NCBI GenBank assembly: GCA_038212215.1
Contig: JBBQUT010000010.1
Location: 1-64,000, forward strand
Direction: 5' to 3'
DNA: 64,000 nucleotides
Source of the DNA: JALZAI01 sp038212215
Lineage (GTDB): Bacteria; Actinomycetota; Actinomycetes; Mycobacteriales; Jatrophihabitantaceae
Shown: one piece after another, positions 17,346 through 26,364 of the stretch
Numbering within the stretch: position 1 is the first letter of the stretch
Layout: every line of letters begins with the position of its first letter
Program-made: the position numbers and the translations under genes
The notes under the pieces: model-generated
What the model saw: the letters and a program-made list of their open reading frames with translations, nothing else
Database searches by the model: none
What the model was told of the DNA's origin: nothing

Positions 17346-17529
17346 CGGCGCCGCCGCGTGACTGGGGCGGTGCGACTCGGGCCGCGCCGAAGATTTGGGA
17401 CCCCCAGTGCGCCGCTGGTAGTGTGACCAGGTTGGCCGGAGGCCAATAGCACAGCACGCACAGCCAGCCCCACAGCAGGCTGAACCCGCTGACCCAGTCC
17501 CCAAATTGCGAACGTCGAGGCATTCCTTC

Positions 17530-17790
17530 GTGGCGAATATCAAGTCCCAGATCAAGCGTATCCGCACCAATGAGGCAGCGCGGCTGCGCAACAAGAGCGC
17601 CCGGTCGTCGCTCAAGACGTCGGTACGGCGTTTCCGCGAGGCGGCGGACGCCGGCAACCGTGACGTTGCCCTCACCGCGATGCTCGCCGCCTCGCGTGAG
17701 CTGGACAAGGCCGCCGGCAAGGGCGTCATCCACCGCAACCAAGCCGCCAACCGCAAGGCCGCGATGGCGCAGCGCGCCAACGCACTCTGA
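17530..17790 (+). CDS. rpsT: 30S ribosomal protein S20
   Basis: 86 residues. ANIKSQIKRIRTNEAARLRN and the Lys/Arg-rich helical body are diagnostic of S20, which binds 16S rRNA at the bottom of the small subunit. GTG 17530 is chosen by family length, with GAGG about 10 nt upstream; the frame opens earlier at 17506. Convergent with holA, the conserved actinobacterial neighbour. About 180 nt of upstream sequence may hold its leader. Confidence 0.97.
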   Translation: MANIKSQIKRIRTNEAARLRNKSARSSLKTSVRRFREAADAGNRDVALTAMLAASRELDKAAGKGVIHRNQAANRKAAMAQRANAL

Positions 17791-17899
17791 CAAACCACCC
17801 CAGCGAAGCGAGCCGCGTTCCGGCGTCCGGCGTCAGCCGCACCAACGGATTCTGAAAGTGCAACACACCGAGAGCGCCCAGCGGCCCAACGCGTTCTGA
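17775..17899 (+). repeat. three echoes of the rpsT 3' end
   Basis: The gene's terminal CCAACGCACTCTGA (17777-17790) recurs as CCAACGGATTCTGA (17842-17855) and CCAACGCGTTCTGA (17886-17899), each ending in TGA. Spacing is 65 and 44 nt. This looks like partial duplication of the gene tail. Confidence 0.55.
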
Positions 17900-17942
17900 G
17901 ACCGCACCCAGCGCAGGTAAGCCAAGCGCGGACATTCAGCGG

Positions 17943-18935
17943 CTATCCCCCGGCGCGCGCGGCGGCCAATGCCCGGATGGCACGTTCGAGGGCGTACCCG
18001 GGGTCAGCCGCCTCGCCCTTCACGTCAGCGTTCAGCCGAGCCACGGTACCTAGCGCATGGCGGACGCCAGGCTCGCTCCAACCGCGAGATTGGCTCTGGG
18101 CCCGTTTCACCTTCCACGCTGGCATACCCAGCTGCTTGGCAAGATCGTAGGAACTTCCGCGGCCGGCCGAGGCGACCCGCGCGATCGTGCGAACCCCGTC
18201 GGCCATCGCATCAGCTATCACGACGTGCGGCACGCCGACATTGATGGCGTGCCGCAGGGCCTCCGTCGCGCCGGACACATTGCCGACCACGGCAAGATCA
18301 GCTACCGCGAACCCGGACACTTCCGCGCGTCCGATGTGATACTTGCGAACCAGATCGGCGTCGATACTGCCGCCGGAGTCTGCGACAAGCTGCGCTGACA
18401 CTGCTGCCAGTTCCCGCAGATCGCTGCCGACCGCGTCGACCAGTGCCGCGACGGCATCGGGCGAGATGCGTCCGCCGGCCCGGCGCACCTCGGCCCGCAC
18501 GAAATCCATCCGTTCGTCCGCGCGCACAAGCTTCACGCAGCTGATCTCCAGCGCACCAGCCCTACGGGCGGCGTCTAGCACGGCCTTGCCCTTCGCGCCG
18601 CCTGGGTGCTGTAGCACGATGGTCGCGCCCTCGGTCGGGGTCTGCAGGTAAGGCGCGAGCGCAGCGAGGGCCACGATGCGGACGTCCTGCGCGGTGCGGA
18701 TCACGACCAGCCGGGCCTCACCGAACAAGGACGGCCCGAGCAGTTCGGCAAGCTCCGGGCCCTCGATCTGGACGCCGGCACGTTCGGACTCGTCGACCGC
18801 ACCGGCTTGCCTACGTACAGCGGCGGCGACCGCGCTGATGGCGCGACCGACGAGCAGTTCCTCGTCACCAACCAGCAGCACGATCGGCGGGACGGGGTCC
18901 GGCAAGGAGTCGACGCTGACCGGACGAGCTGGCAT
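17943..18935 (-). CDS. holA: DNA polymerase III subunit delta
   Basis: 330 residues. N-terminal IVLLVGDEELLVGRAI and the GPSLFGEARLVVIR segment are typical of HolA, followed by the helical domain (RISPDAVAALVDAVGSDLREL) and C-terminal collar domain. HolA opens the beta clamp within the clamp loader. ATG 18935 is supported by family alignment near residue 20. The start region is overlapped for 234 nt by the out-of-frame 3' end of comEC. Confidence 0.92.
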   Translation of the reverse strand: MPARPVSVDSLPDPVPPIVLLVGDEELLVGRAISAVAAAVRRQAGAVDESERAGVQIEGPELAELLGPSLFGEARLVVIRTAQDVRIVALAALAPYLQTPTEGATIVLQHPGGAKGKAVLDAARRAGALEISCVKLVRADERMDFVRAEVRRAGGRISPDAVAALVDAVGSDLRELAAVSAQLVADSGGSIDADLVRKYHIGRAEVSGFAVADLAVVGNVSGATEALRHAINVGVPHVVIADAMADGVRTIARVASAGRGSSYDLAKQLGMPAWKVKRAQSQSRGWSEPGVRHALGTVARLNADVKGEAADPGYALERAIRALAAARAGG

Positions 18936-21562
18936 CCCGTCATCCTGGCACTCGTGCCGACCGGCCGGTGCGCGGGCTCGCCTACCAGGTCACGCAGGCC
19001 TACCGCTAACCGCGCGGAAACCGGACGCGCTACCCCGGTGGGCGGCGCAGCCGCAGCACGGGTCACCGCTGCCCCCCTCACGACCGTAGCCAGTGCCGCG
19101 CCAGTACCCACCACGGCGACGTCGCCGTCGAGATCGGTGCGCCGCACCGGAACGCCCAGCCGCGACATCTCGTCGAGCAGCATCGGCGAGGGATGCCCGT
19201 AGTCGTTGTGCAGGCCGACACTGATCACGGCGACCTGTGCGTGGACCGCGGCCAGGAACTTCGGATCGGAGTAAGCCGAACCGTGGTGCGGGACCTTGAG
19301 CACGTCGGCGCTGAGGTCGGTCCCCGAGTCCAGCAGCGCCTGCTGCGCTTCGATCTCCGCGTCCCCCGGAAGCAACAGTCGGGTCCCGCGCAGCGTCGCG
19401 CGCAGGACGAGCGAGGAGTTGTTCGGGTCGCTTCGTGTGCCGTGGAACGGCTCGGTGGGCGCGAGCACATCCAGGTGCACATCGCCTACCTCAAGCGACG
19501 CACCCAAGCGAAGGGTCGCGCGTGCCAAGCGATGGGCTCGTAACGCGTCGTCGACAAGGTGCACGCCGCCCTGCGGGTCGAGCAGCGGGCCGGTCACGAC
19601 GCGCCCGACTCGCCGACCGTGCAACACGCCGACGATCCCGCCGACGTGATCGAGATGGAAGTGCGTCAGCGCGAGCAGTGCCACGTCGCTGATCCCGGCG
19701 TCGCGCAGGCAGCGGTCGATGACGACCGGATCGGGCCCGGTGTCGATCTCGACAGCGCTGTGCGCACCGGCGGCCAGCAGCAGCGCGTCGCCTTGCCCGA
19801 CGTCACATGCGATCATCAACCACCCGGGTGGCGGCCATCCCGGCACGGCCGAACGCAGCGGGATCTGCACCAGCAGGCCAACGACCGCACCGCCGGCGAG
19901 CATCCGCCCCAGACCACCCTGGCGGGCCAGCAGCAGCAGCCCACCGGTCGCGCCCAACAAGGCCAGACCGCCGCCGGTCCCGCCGGGCCACGGCACCGCG
20001 GCGCCCGCCAGCCCGCCGAAGCGATCGGCCACCCCCACCAGCCAGCGGCACGGCCAGCCGGCCAGTTGCGCGGCCATCGAGCCACCCGTGGCCCAGATCG
20101 GCGCCACCACGGCAGCCAGGAAGCCGAGCACTGTGGCGAGCGCAACCGCCGGCTCGGCGAGCGCATTCGCCGGCACCGCGACAAGGCTGATCCGGCCGGA
20201 GATCGCGGCGACCACTGGCGCCGTCACGAGATGGGCCGCAGTTGCCACAGCGAGCGCCTCGGCGACACCCAGCGGCACCCGATGTCGATGCAGCGCTTCG
20301 GCCAACGGCGGGGCGAACAGCAGCAATGCCGCAGTCGCGAGCACGGACATCGCGAAGCCGGCATTCGCCGCGAGCGACGAATCCCAGCCGAGTAGGACGA
20401 GGACTGCGGCGGCCAAGGAAGGTAACGCCTGCCGCGGGCGCCCGACAGCGAGCGACACCAGTGCGATCGAGGCCATCGCCGCCGCCCGCAGCACGCTCGG
20501 CGACGGCCGGGCCACGACAACGAACGCGATCAGCAGCACCCCGCCCAGGGCGGCACACAGCCATGGGCGCAGGCGTAGCCGACGCAGCACGAGCAGCAGG
20601 GCGCCGATCAGAATCGAGCAGTTGGTGCCGGAAACCGCGACCAAATGGGTCAGCCCGGCAACACGGAACCGCTCGACGAGGACAGGGTCCAGTCCGCTTG
20701 TGTCGCCGTCGACCAACCCAGGGAGCAGCCCGCGCTCGGCCGACGGCAGCCCGGCCGCCGCCTGACGCAGCGCGTCACGTACCCGTCCGGCGCCGCGTTG
20801 CCACCACGGCGGCGCACCGATCATGGTCGGCTCCCCTTGCGTGAAGAGCGCAACGGCCTGCGACGCGGCATCCAGGGGCGGCTGCAAGACGCCGTCGATC
20901 GCCACCCGCTGACCGGGCAATACATCGCGCCACGCAGACGCCGGGCCGAGCACCAGGACCGATCCCGAGGCGACATATCGGCGCCCTGCCGCGAACACGG
21001 CCTGCGCGTCGGTGTCCACCACCACGCGAGCCGTTCCCGACACACCCTTGGCGGCCAGCACCCGCGGGTCGCTGATCACAGTGAGCTCGGCGGTGACAGC
21101 CGCGCGGGAGCCGGCAAATATCGCCAGCGCAGACCCCCGCGCTCGGGCTTGTCTACCCGCGTAAGGCGCGAGCAGCAGTGCCACGCAGAAGGCCACCAAA
21201 GCTGCAGCCCGCAGCCGGGACGACCCGCTGCGCTCGGCGAGGACGCGACGATGAGCCGGTCCGCTCCCGCCGGCCACGACGCCCCCCGCCACAACACCCC
21301 CCGCCACAACGCCTCCAGCTACAACGCCTCCAGCTACAACGCCTCCAGCTACAACACGACGGAGGACGACACGGCGGAGGACGACACGGCGGGCGTGCAC
21401 GACGCGAGCGGCAAGCAGGAAAACAACGCCGAGGCCAAAGGTGGCCGCCGTGACCGAAGCGCAGAATGCCGCCGACCGCCCGAGGCACAGCACGAGCACC
21501 AGCCACGCCCCGCCCGCGCCCGTCGCGAGCCGCACGTCGATCTGTGCCCGGGTATCCGTCAT
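18701..21562 (-). CDS. comEC: DNA internalisation-related competence protein ComEC/Rec2
   Basis: 953 residues. N-terminal DUF4131-like region, central Competence domain with many helices (GLLPGLVDGDTSGLD, FRVAGLTHLVAVSGTN), and C-terminal metallo-beta-lactamase domain (DVGQGDALLL, LTHFHLDHVGG, LLPGDAE, KVPHHGS). It forms the cytoplasmic-membrane DNA channel in transformation. ATG 21562 is preferred; GTG 21607, overlapping the comEA stop as GTGA, is an alternative. The frame runs 234 nt into holA, giving an atypical tail of about 120 residues, and the N-terminus has a VVAGG repeat. Confidence 0.88.
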   Translation of the reverse strand: MTDTRAQIDVRLATGAGGAWLVLVLCLGRSAAFCASVTAATFGLGVVFLLAARVVHARRVVLRRVVLRRVVAGGVVAGGVVAGGVVAGGVVAGGVVAGGSGPAHRRVLAERSGSSRLRAAALVAFCVALLLAPYAGRQARARGSALAIFAGSRAAVTAELTVISDPRVLAAKGVSGTARVVVDTDAQAVFAAGRRYVASGSVLVLGPASAWRDVLPGQRVAIDGVLQPPLDAASQAVALFTQGEPTMIGAPPWWQRGAGRVRDALRQAAAGLPSAERGLLPGLVDGDTSGLDPVLVERFRVAGLTHLVAVSGTNCSILIGALLLVLRRLRLRPWLCAALGGVLLIAFVVVARPSPSVLRAAAMASIALVSLAVGRPRQALPSLAAAVLVLLGWDSSLAANAGFAMSVLATAALLLFAPPLAEALHRHRVPLGVAEALAVATAAHLVTAPVVAAISGRISLVAVPANALAEPAVALATVLGFLAAVVAPIWATGGSMAAQLAGWPCRWLVGVADRFGGLAGAAVPWPGGTGGGLALLGATGGLLLLARQGGLGRMLAGGAVVGLLVQIPLRSAVPGWPPPGWLMIACDVGQGDALLLAAGAHSAVEIDTGPDPVVIDRCLRDAGISDVALLALTHFHLDHVGGIVGVLHGRRVGRVVTGPLLDPQGGVHLVDDALRAHRLARATLRLGASLEVGDVHLDVLAPTEPFHGTRSDPNNSSLVLRATLRGTRLLLPGDAEIEAQQALLDSGTDLSADVLKVPHHGSAYSDPKFLAAVHAQVAVISVGLHNDYGHPSPMLLDEMSRLGVPVRRTDLDGDVAVVGTGAALATVVRGAAVTRAAAAPPTGVARPVSARLAVGLRDLVGEPAHRPVGTSARMTGCQLVRSASTPCRTPSRRSCCWLVTRNCSSVAPSARSPPLYVGKPVRSTSPNVPASRSRARSLPNCSGRPCSVRPGWS
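21281..21385 (-). repeat. 15-nt tandem repeat inside comEC
   Basis: Seven 15-nt units: two of the type CGCCCCCCGCCACAA, three identical CGCCTCCAGCTACAA (21311-21355), and two diverged with GGAGGACGA. On the comEC strand they encode VVLRR/VVAGG pentapeptides in the hydrophobic N-terminal region. Confidence 0.9.
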
Positions 21563-21603
21563 GCCACCCGATGTCAGGCTGGCGGTCGCGGGCGGCTCGG
21601 AGA

Positions 21604-22425
21604 TCACACCGTCACGATGTTTCGCAACTCGTCGAACTTGACGCCACCTATCCCGGACACGTCGTCGAGTTGCGCGACGCTGTCGAAGCGCCCGTGCTGC
21701 GTGCGCCAGTCCAAAATGTGTTGCGCGAGCACCGGCCCGACCCCCGGCAGGGTGTCCAATTGCTCCAGCGATGCGGTGTTCAGGTTGACCGGCGCGCTCA
21801 CCCCAGCCGTCCCGCCCGCCGTGCCCGCCCCGGTGCCCAGCGCCGTCGGCACCGCCCCGGCAGCCCTGCCGACGACAATCTGCTGGCCGTCCTGCACAGG
21901 GGCAGCCAGATTCAGAGCCAGCAGATCGACACCGCGCCGCGCGCCACCAGCTGCGCGGATCGCCTGGAACACGCGCGCCCCCGCCGGCAAGCGGTAGATG
22001 CCGGGGCGCCGAACCTTGCCCGCGACATCGACGACCAGCACGGCACCGGCCGATGCCTTGGCGGTCGATCCGCTGGGCGAAGCGCCTGGAGCGACAGGGT
22101 GCGTCGGCAGCGGCGACGCCGCGGAGGCGCCGACGACCGAAGGCCGCCTCGCGACGACCGGCACCGCCTGCGGCCGCGAGGTCGACAGCCACCAGATCGT
22201 CACCGCGATCGTCACCATCACCGCGACACCCAGCGCGGCGGCACCCCGGTTGCCAGGATCCCAGCGAACGCGAGGCGACGCGCCATCGTCGGCACCGAGC
22301 AGATCCCGAACCCGTCCAGCTACTCTTGCCCGCTCATTTCGCACCGCCCCGACGGTAGGCAGCGCGAGCGTCTTGCGCGGGCGAGTCAGCCGCCCTGTGG
22401 ATGTCCCGGCAAATTGTGGAAACAC
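21604..22425 (-). CDS. comEA: ComEA family DNA-binding protein
   Basis: 273 residues. One membrane helix at about 61-80, a Pro/Ala/Ser linker, an SLBB-like domain (about 128-185, VDVAGKVRRPGIYRLPAG) and a helix-hairpin-helix pair (about 210-273, VNLNTASLEQLDTLPGVGP). It is the surface DNA receptor that hands DNA to ComEC. GTG 22425 is the best available start but uncertain; a shorter N-terminus starting at a GTG near residue 25 is possible. It adjoins comEC and precedes degV in the usual arrangement. Confidence 0.9.
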   Translation of the reverse strand: MFPQFAGTSTGRLTRPRKTLALPTVGAVRNERARVAGRVRDLLGADDGASPRVRWDPGNRGAAALGVAVMVTIAVTIWWLSTSRPQAVPVVARRPSVVGASAASPLPTHPVAPGASPSGSTAKASAGAVLVVDVAGKVRRPGIYRLPAGARVFQAIRAAGGARRGVDLLALNLAAPVQDGQQIVVGRAAGAVPTALGTGAGTAGGTAGVSAPVNLNTASLEQLDTLPGVGPVLAQHILDWRTQHGRFDSVAQLDDVSGIGGVKFDELRNIVTV

Positions 22426-22504
22426 GCGGGCGAACTGTCGGGCCCATGTGGTACGGCGCGCTCAGCAGGACTCACCCGCCCGACGGGAGTCATTGCGCAG
22501 CCGA

Positions 22505-23344
22505 TCAGCGGCGGACGACGACGGTGCCGATAGCGCCGGGACCCAGGTGCGCGCCGAGCACCGGGCCTAGCTCACTGACGTACAACTCGCCGAGCAGCGG
22601 CAGCGACGCGCGCAGTTGCTCGGCCACCGACCGGGCGCGCACGTGTGCCGCGAGATGGTGCACGGCCAGATCGACGGGGCCGTCCCCCGCGACCTCACGA
22701 GTCAGCCACACCAGCCGGCTGATGGCTTTCGACGACGTGCGCACCTTCTCCAGTCCGACGATCTGGCCTTCGACCATTTGCAGCAACGGCTTCACCGACA
22801 ACGACGTCGCCAGCAGCGAAGCGGCCATGCCGATCCGTCCGCCACGTCGCAAGAATTCGAGCGTGTCGACGTAGAACAACGTGCGAGTGCGGTCGATGAC
22901 CTCCGTCGCGGCAACCTGGACCTCGGCCGCGGATGCTCCACCGCGAGCAGCCTCAGCCGCCGCAAGCACCGCCCAGCCCAGACCCATCGCGGTCGCGCGC
23001 GAGTCCACGACGCGGACCACTCCGTAACCGAAATCCTGCGAGGCAAGCACGGCCGACTCCCACGTCCCCGACAGCGCGGACGCAAGGTGGATGGACACGA
23101 TGTGATCCGCCCCGGCCGCCAGGCACGACTGGTACGCCGCAGCGAACTCTGCCGGGGACGGGCGCGACGTGCTGACCCGCACATGCGCGCGCAATGCGGC
23201 AACCACATCGTCGGCCGTGATGTCCACGCCGTCGACCGCGGTGCGGGAACCGAGCTGGACGCGCAGCGGGACCACCAGCACGCCCGCGCCGACCGCACCG
23301 TTGGGCAGGTACGCCGTCGAGTCGGTGACGATCGCGGTGCTCAT
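22505..23344 (-). CDS. DegV family fatty acid-binding protein
   Basis: 279 residues. Begins TAIVTDSTAYLP, with VSTSRPSPAEF and SALSGTWESA motifs of DegV/FakB proteins, which bind a fatty acid between two domains and, in FakA-containing bacteria, present it to the kinase. No fakA is visible here. ATG 23344 starts 2 nt after the leuS stop, so it is read in the same transcript. Confidence 0.92.
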   Translation of the reverse strand: MSTAIVTDSTAYLPNGAVGAGVLVVPLRVQLGSRTAVDGVDITADDVVAALRAHVRVSTSRPSPAEFAAAYQSCLAAGADHIVSIHLASALSGTWESAVLASQDFGYGVVRVVDSRATAMGLGWAVLAAAEAARGGASAAEVQVAATEVIDRTRTLFYVDTLEFLRRGGRIGMAASLLATSLSVKPLLQMVEGQIVGLEKVRTSSKAISRLVWLTREVAGDGPVDLAVHHLAAHVRARSVAEQLRASLPLLGELYVSELGPVLGAHLGPGAIGTVVVRR

Positions 23345-23346
23345 CC

Positions 23347-26199
23347 TCAGACGACCAGGTTGACCAGACGCCCTGGCACGGCGACGACGCGTACGGTGTC
23401 GCGCCCAGCCAGCAGCGCGGCGATCTTCGCATCGGCGCGCGCTGCAGCCTCGAGCGCTGCGGCGTCCGACCCCGCGGGCACAGTGATCACCGATCGCAGC
23501 TTGCCGTTCACCTGCACCGGTACCTCGACCGTGTCGTCGACGAGTAGCGCCGGATCGGCGACGGGGAACGGCGCCCACGCCAGCGATTGTGCGTGCCCCA
23601 GTCGAGACCACAACTCCTCGGCGATGTGCGGGGCCAGCGGAGCCAGCATCAGCACCAGCGCCTCCGCGAGCGCACGCGGCGCTCCACCCTGCGGGTACGC
23701 CTGCGTGGTCGCGTTATTCAGTTCAGTGATCCGCGCGATCGAGGTGTTGAAGCGCAGCGTCTCGTTCCCATCGCGTACCGAATGGATCGCCTTGTGCAGC
23801 AGGCGATTCAGCCCGTCCGGAATCACCTCGTCGCTGACGTGCGGCGCGCCGGTCGATTCATCGACCACCACCCGCCAGATGCGCTGCAACAGCCGGTACG
23901 GGCCGACGATCGCCTTCGCGTCCCACGGCCGCGACTGCTCCAGCGGACCGCTGAACATCTCGAACAACCGGAACGTGTCGGCGCCAAAGCTCTCGATGAA
24001 CTCGTCCGGCGTCACGACGTTCTTCAAGCTCTTGCCGATCTTGCCGAATTCGACGTTGACGGCCTCCCCGCCGAAGAAGAACCCGCCATCGCGCTCCTCG
24101 ACTGCGCCGGCATCGACATAGAAGCCGTCGTTGTTCGTGTACGCAGGCAGCTGCAGCATCCCCTGGTTCACCAGTCGGTGGAACGGCTCGGAACTGGTCA
24201 GGTAACCCAGATCGAAGAGCACCTTGTGCCAGAACCGCGCGTACAACAGATGCAACACGGCATGTTCCACGCCGCCGACATACAGCTCGACACCACCTAG
24301 CGGGCGATCCGCGTTTGGGCCCATCCAGTACCGCTCGACCTCCGGATCGACAAATCGCTCGTCATTGGTGGGGTCCAGGTAGCGCAGCTCGTACCAGCAC
24401 GACCCGGCCCAGTTGGGCATGGTGTTCGTCTCGCGGCGGTACTTCTTCCGCCCATCGCCGAGATCCAGCTCGACATGCACCCAGTCACCAAGCCGGCCCA
24501 ACGGCGGTTCCGGGGTCGAGTCGGCGGCCTCGGGCGGGAAGGCCTTCGGTGAGAAATCTTCAGTCTCGGGCAGTTCGACCGGCAGCATCGATTCCGGCAC
24601 GGCAACCGGCAGATCGTGCTCGTCAAAGACGATGGGGAACGGCTCCCCCCAGTACCTCTGCCGCGAGAATAGCCAGTCCCGCAGCCGATACGTGATCGCG
24701 CCGCGACCGTGCGCGGTGGCCTCTAACCAGTCGATGATCGCGGCTTTGGCCTCGGTCATGCCCATCCCGTCGAGCGACAGGCTCTCGTTCGTGGAATTGA
24801 TCGCGGGGCCTTCGCCGACGTAAGCCCCGCCCGGAAAACCCTCGGGCGGTTGGACGGTGCGCACGATCGGCAGGTCGAACACTTCGGCGAAGTCCCAGTC
24901 GCGCTCGTCCTCACCGGGGACTGCCATAATCGCGCCGGTGCCGTAGCCCATCAGTACGTAGTCGGCGATGAACACGGGGATCGGCGAGCCGGTTGCCGGG
25001 TTGGTCGCGAACGAGCCGACGAAGACGCCCGTCTTCTGCTTGCCCTCCGCCTGACGGTCGATGTCGGACTTTGTTGCAGCGATTACGCGGTAGGCCTCGA
25101 CTGCATCGGCGGGGGTCGCATGGCCACCCGTCCAGATCGGCTTGGTGGCATCGGGCCATTGCTCGGCGCACAGCACCGTGACCAGTGGGTGTTCTGGCGC
25201 GAGCACGACGTAGGTCGCGCCGAACAGCGTGTCGGGACGGGTGGTGAACACCTCGATGTCGCCGCCGTCGACGGGGAATCGGACGTGCGCGCCACGCGAG
25301 CGACCGATCCAGTTGCGTTGCATCGTGCGGACCTTGTCGGGCCAGTCGATGTGGTCCAGGTCGCTGATCAACCGGTCGGCATACGCGGTGATCCGCATCA
25401 TCCATTGCGGCAAGGGGCGCCGGAACACCGGAAAGTTGCCCCGCTCGCTTCGACCGTCGGCGGTGACCTCTTCGTTGGATAACACCGTGCCCAGACCCGG
25501 CGCCCAGTTGACTATCGACTCGGCGCGATACGCCAGCCGGTGGTTGTCCACGACCTGGCGTCGTTCGACGTCGGTCAGCCGGTCCCACGGGCGTCCGAAT
25601 GGATTGGTCTGCTCCGCAGGGACGCGCGTGCCCGAATCCAGTTCGGCCCCCAGTTCCTCGATGGGACGCGCCTTGTCGAGGTCCTTGTCGTACCAGGCAT
25701 TGAAAATCTTCAGGAAGATCCATTGCGTCCACCGGTAGAACTGCGGATCGGTCGTGGCCAGCCGTCGGCGCTCGTCATGGCCGAGCCCCAACCGGCGCAG
25801 CTGCGCCAGGAAGATCTCGATGTTGCCGTAGGTCGTGGTCGCGGGATGCTGGCCGGTCTGCACCGCGTATTGCTCGGCCGGCAAGCCGAACGCGTCGAAA
25901 CCCATCGTGTGCAGCACGTTGTCGCCACACATGCGCCGGTAGCGGGCGTAAACGTCGGTGCCGATGTATCCGAGCGGGTGCCCGACATGCAGCCCGGCGC
26001 CGGACGGGTAGGGGAACATGTCCATGACGTAGGCGTGACCGTTGATCGCGACCCGGTCGAAACCCTCGCACAGCGGACCACTCGGGTTCGGCGCGTTGAA
26101 AGTGCCTTCGCGGATCCACCGATCCTGCCAAGAGGTCTCGATGGAGCCGGCCAGCTCGGCGTTGTAGCGGTACCGGGGGGCGTCCTCGGTGTTCGTCAT
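23347..26199 (-). CDS. leuS: leucyl-tRNA synthetase
   Basis: 950 residues. HIGH-type motif PSGAGLHVGH at 65-74, editing domain in the middle, and the KMSKS-equivalent GKIGKS near residue 720 (Ile and Gly replace the usual residues). It charges tRNA-Leu. ATG 26199. A leader of about 160 nt precedes it and holds an 11-residue Leu-rich peptide and hairpins, so attenuation by charged tRNA-Leu is likely. Downstream it is fused transcriptionally to degV and comEA-comEC. Confidence 0.96.
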   Translation of the reverse strand: MTNTEDAPRYRYNAELAGSIETSWQDRWIREGTFNAPNPSGPLCEGFDRVAINGHAYVMDMFPYPSGAGLHVGHPLGYIGTDVYARYRRMCGDNVLHTMGFDAFGLPAEQYAVQTGQHPATTTYGNIEIFLAQLRRLGLGHDERRRLATTDPQFYRWTQWIFLKIFNAWYDKDLDKARPIEELGAELDSGTRVPAEQTNPFGRPWDRLTDVERRQVVDNHRLAYRAESIVNWAPGLGTVLSNEEVTADGRSERGNFPVFRRPLPQWMMRITAYADRLISDLDHIDWPDKVRTMQRNWIGRSRGAHVRFPVDGGDIEVFTTRPDTLFGATYVVLAPEHPLVTVLCAEQWPDATKPIWTGGHATPADAVEAYRVIAATKSDIDRQAEGKQKTGVFVGSFATNPATGSPIPVFIADYVLMGYGTGAIMAVPGEDERDWDFAEVFDLPIVRTVQPPEGFPGGAYVGEGPAINSTNESLSLDGMGMTEAKAAIIDWLEATAHGRGAITYRLRDWLFSRQRYWGEPFPIVFDEHDLPVAVPESMLPVELPETEDFSPKAFPPEAADSTPEPPLGRLGDWVHVELDLGDGRKKYRRETNTMPNWAGSCWYELRYLDPTNDERFVDPEVERYWMGPNADRPLGGVELYVGGVEHAVLHLLYARFWHKVLFDLGYLTSSEPFHRLVNQGMLQLPAYTNNDGFYVDAGAVEERDGGFFFGGEAVNVEFGKIGKSLKNVVTPDEFIESFGADTFRLFEMFSGPLEQSRPWDAKAIVGPYRLLQRIWRVVVDESTGAPHVSDEVIPDGLNRLLHKAIHSVRDGNETLRFNTSIARITELNNATTQAYPQGGAPRALAEALVLMLAPLAPHIAEELWSRLGHAQSLAWAPFPVADPALLVDDTVEVPVQVNGKLRSVITVPAGSDAAALEAAARADAKIAALLAGRDTVRVVAVPGRLVNLVV

Positions 26200-26264
26200 G
26201 GGCTCTGTGCTCCTTGCCGACTTATCGGTGCTGGCTTGCCGTGAGCTGAAATAACTGCTTCGGA

Positions 26265-26296
26265 CAGAACAAAGGCCTCCGCGATATCGCAGAGGC
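26265..26296 (-). terminator. intrinsic terminator in the leuS leader (attenuator)
   Basis: On the leuS strand GCCTCTGCGAT is followed at once by ATCGCGGAGGC, an 11-bp palindrome with one wobble (the central bases would form the loop), and then CTTTGTTC. It lies 66 nt upstream of the leuS ATG and 27 nt after the leader-peptide stop, where an attenuator is expected. Confidence 0.6.
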
Positions 26297-26300
26297 TCAG

Positions 26301-26331
26301 CCGCGCGGACTCGAGATGTGAGTCAGCGCGG
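26301..26331 (-). promoter_or_regulatory. hairpin overlapping the leader-peptide stop
   Basis: Arms CCGCGC-x-GACTC and GAGTC-x-GCGCGG with a 7-nt loop: 11 pairs and one mismatch. The leader-peptide TGA lies in the 5' arm, so ribosome position would decide whether this helix forms. Confidence 0.5.
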
Positions 26332-26358
26332 CGGACGAAGCAACAGGCTGGCAGCCAT
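26323..26358 (-). CDS. leucine-rich leader peptide of leuS
   Basis: ATG at 26358, peptide MAASLLLRPPR, then TGA. Three consecutive leucine codons (CTG TTG CTT) at positions 5-7 are what a leucine-attenuation leader needs. The ATG follows a TATCAT -10 box by exactly six bases, so the mRNA would begin at the start codon. It is far too short for a normal gene call. The stretch 26371-26573 upstream, to the end of the preceding gene, shows no other gene. Confidence 0.6.
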   Translation of the reverse strand: MAASLLLRPPR

Positions 26359-26364
26359 GCACAA

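Noticed and set aside
21281..21385. CRISPR array
   Set aside because: Units are only 15 nt, contiguous without spacers, and translated in frame within comEC.
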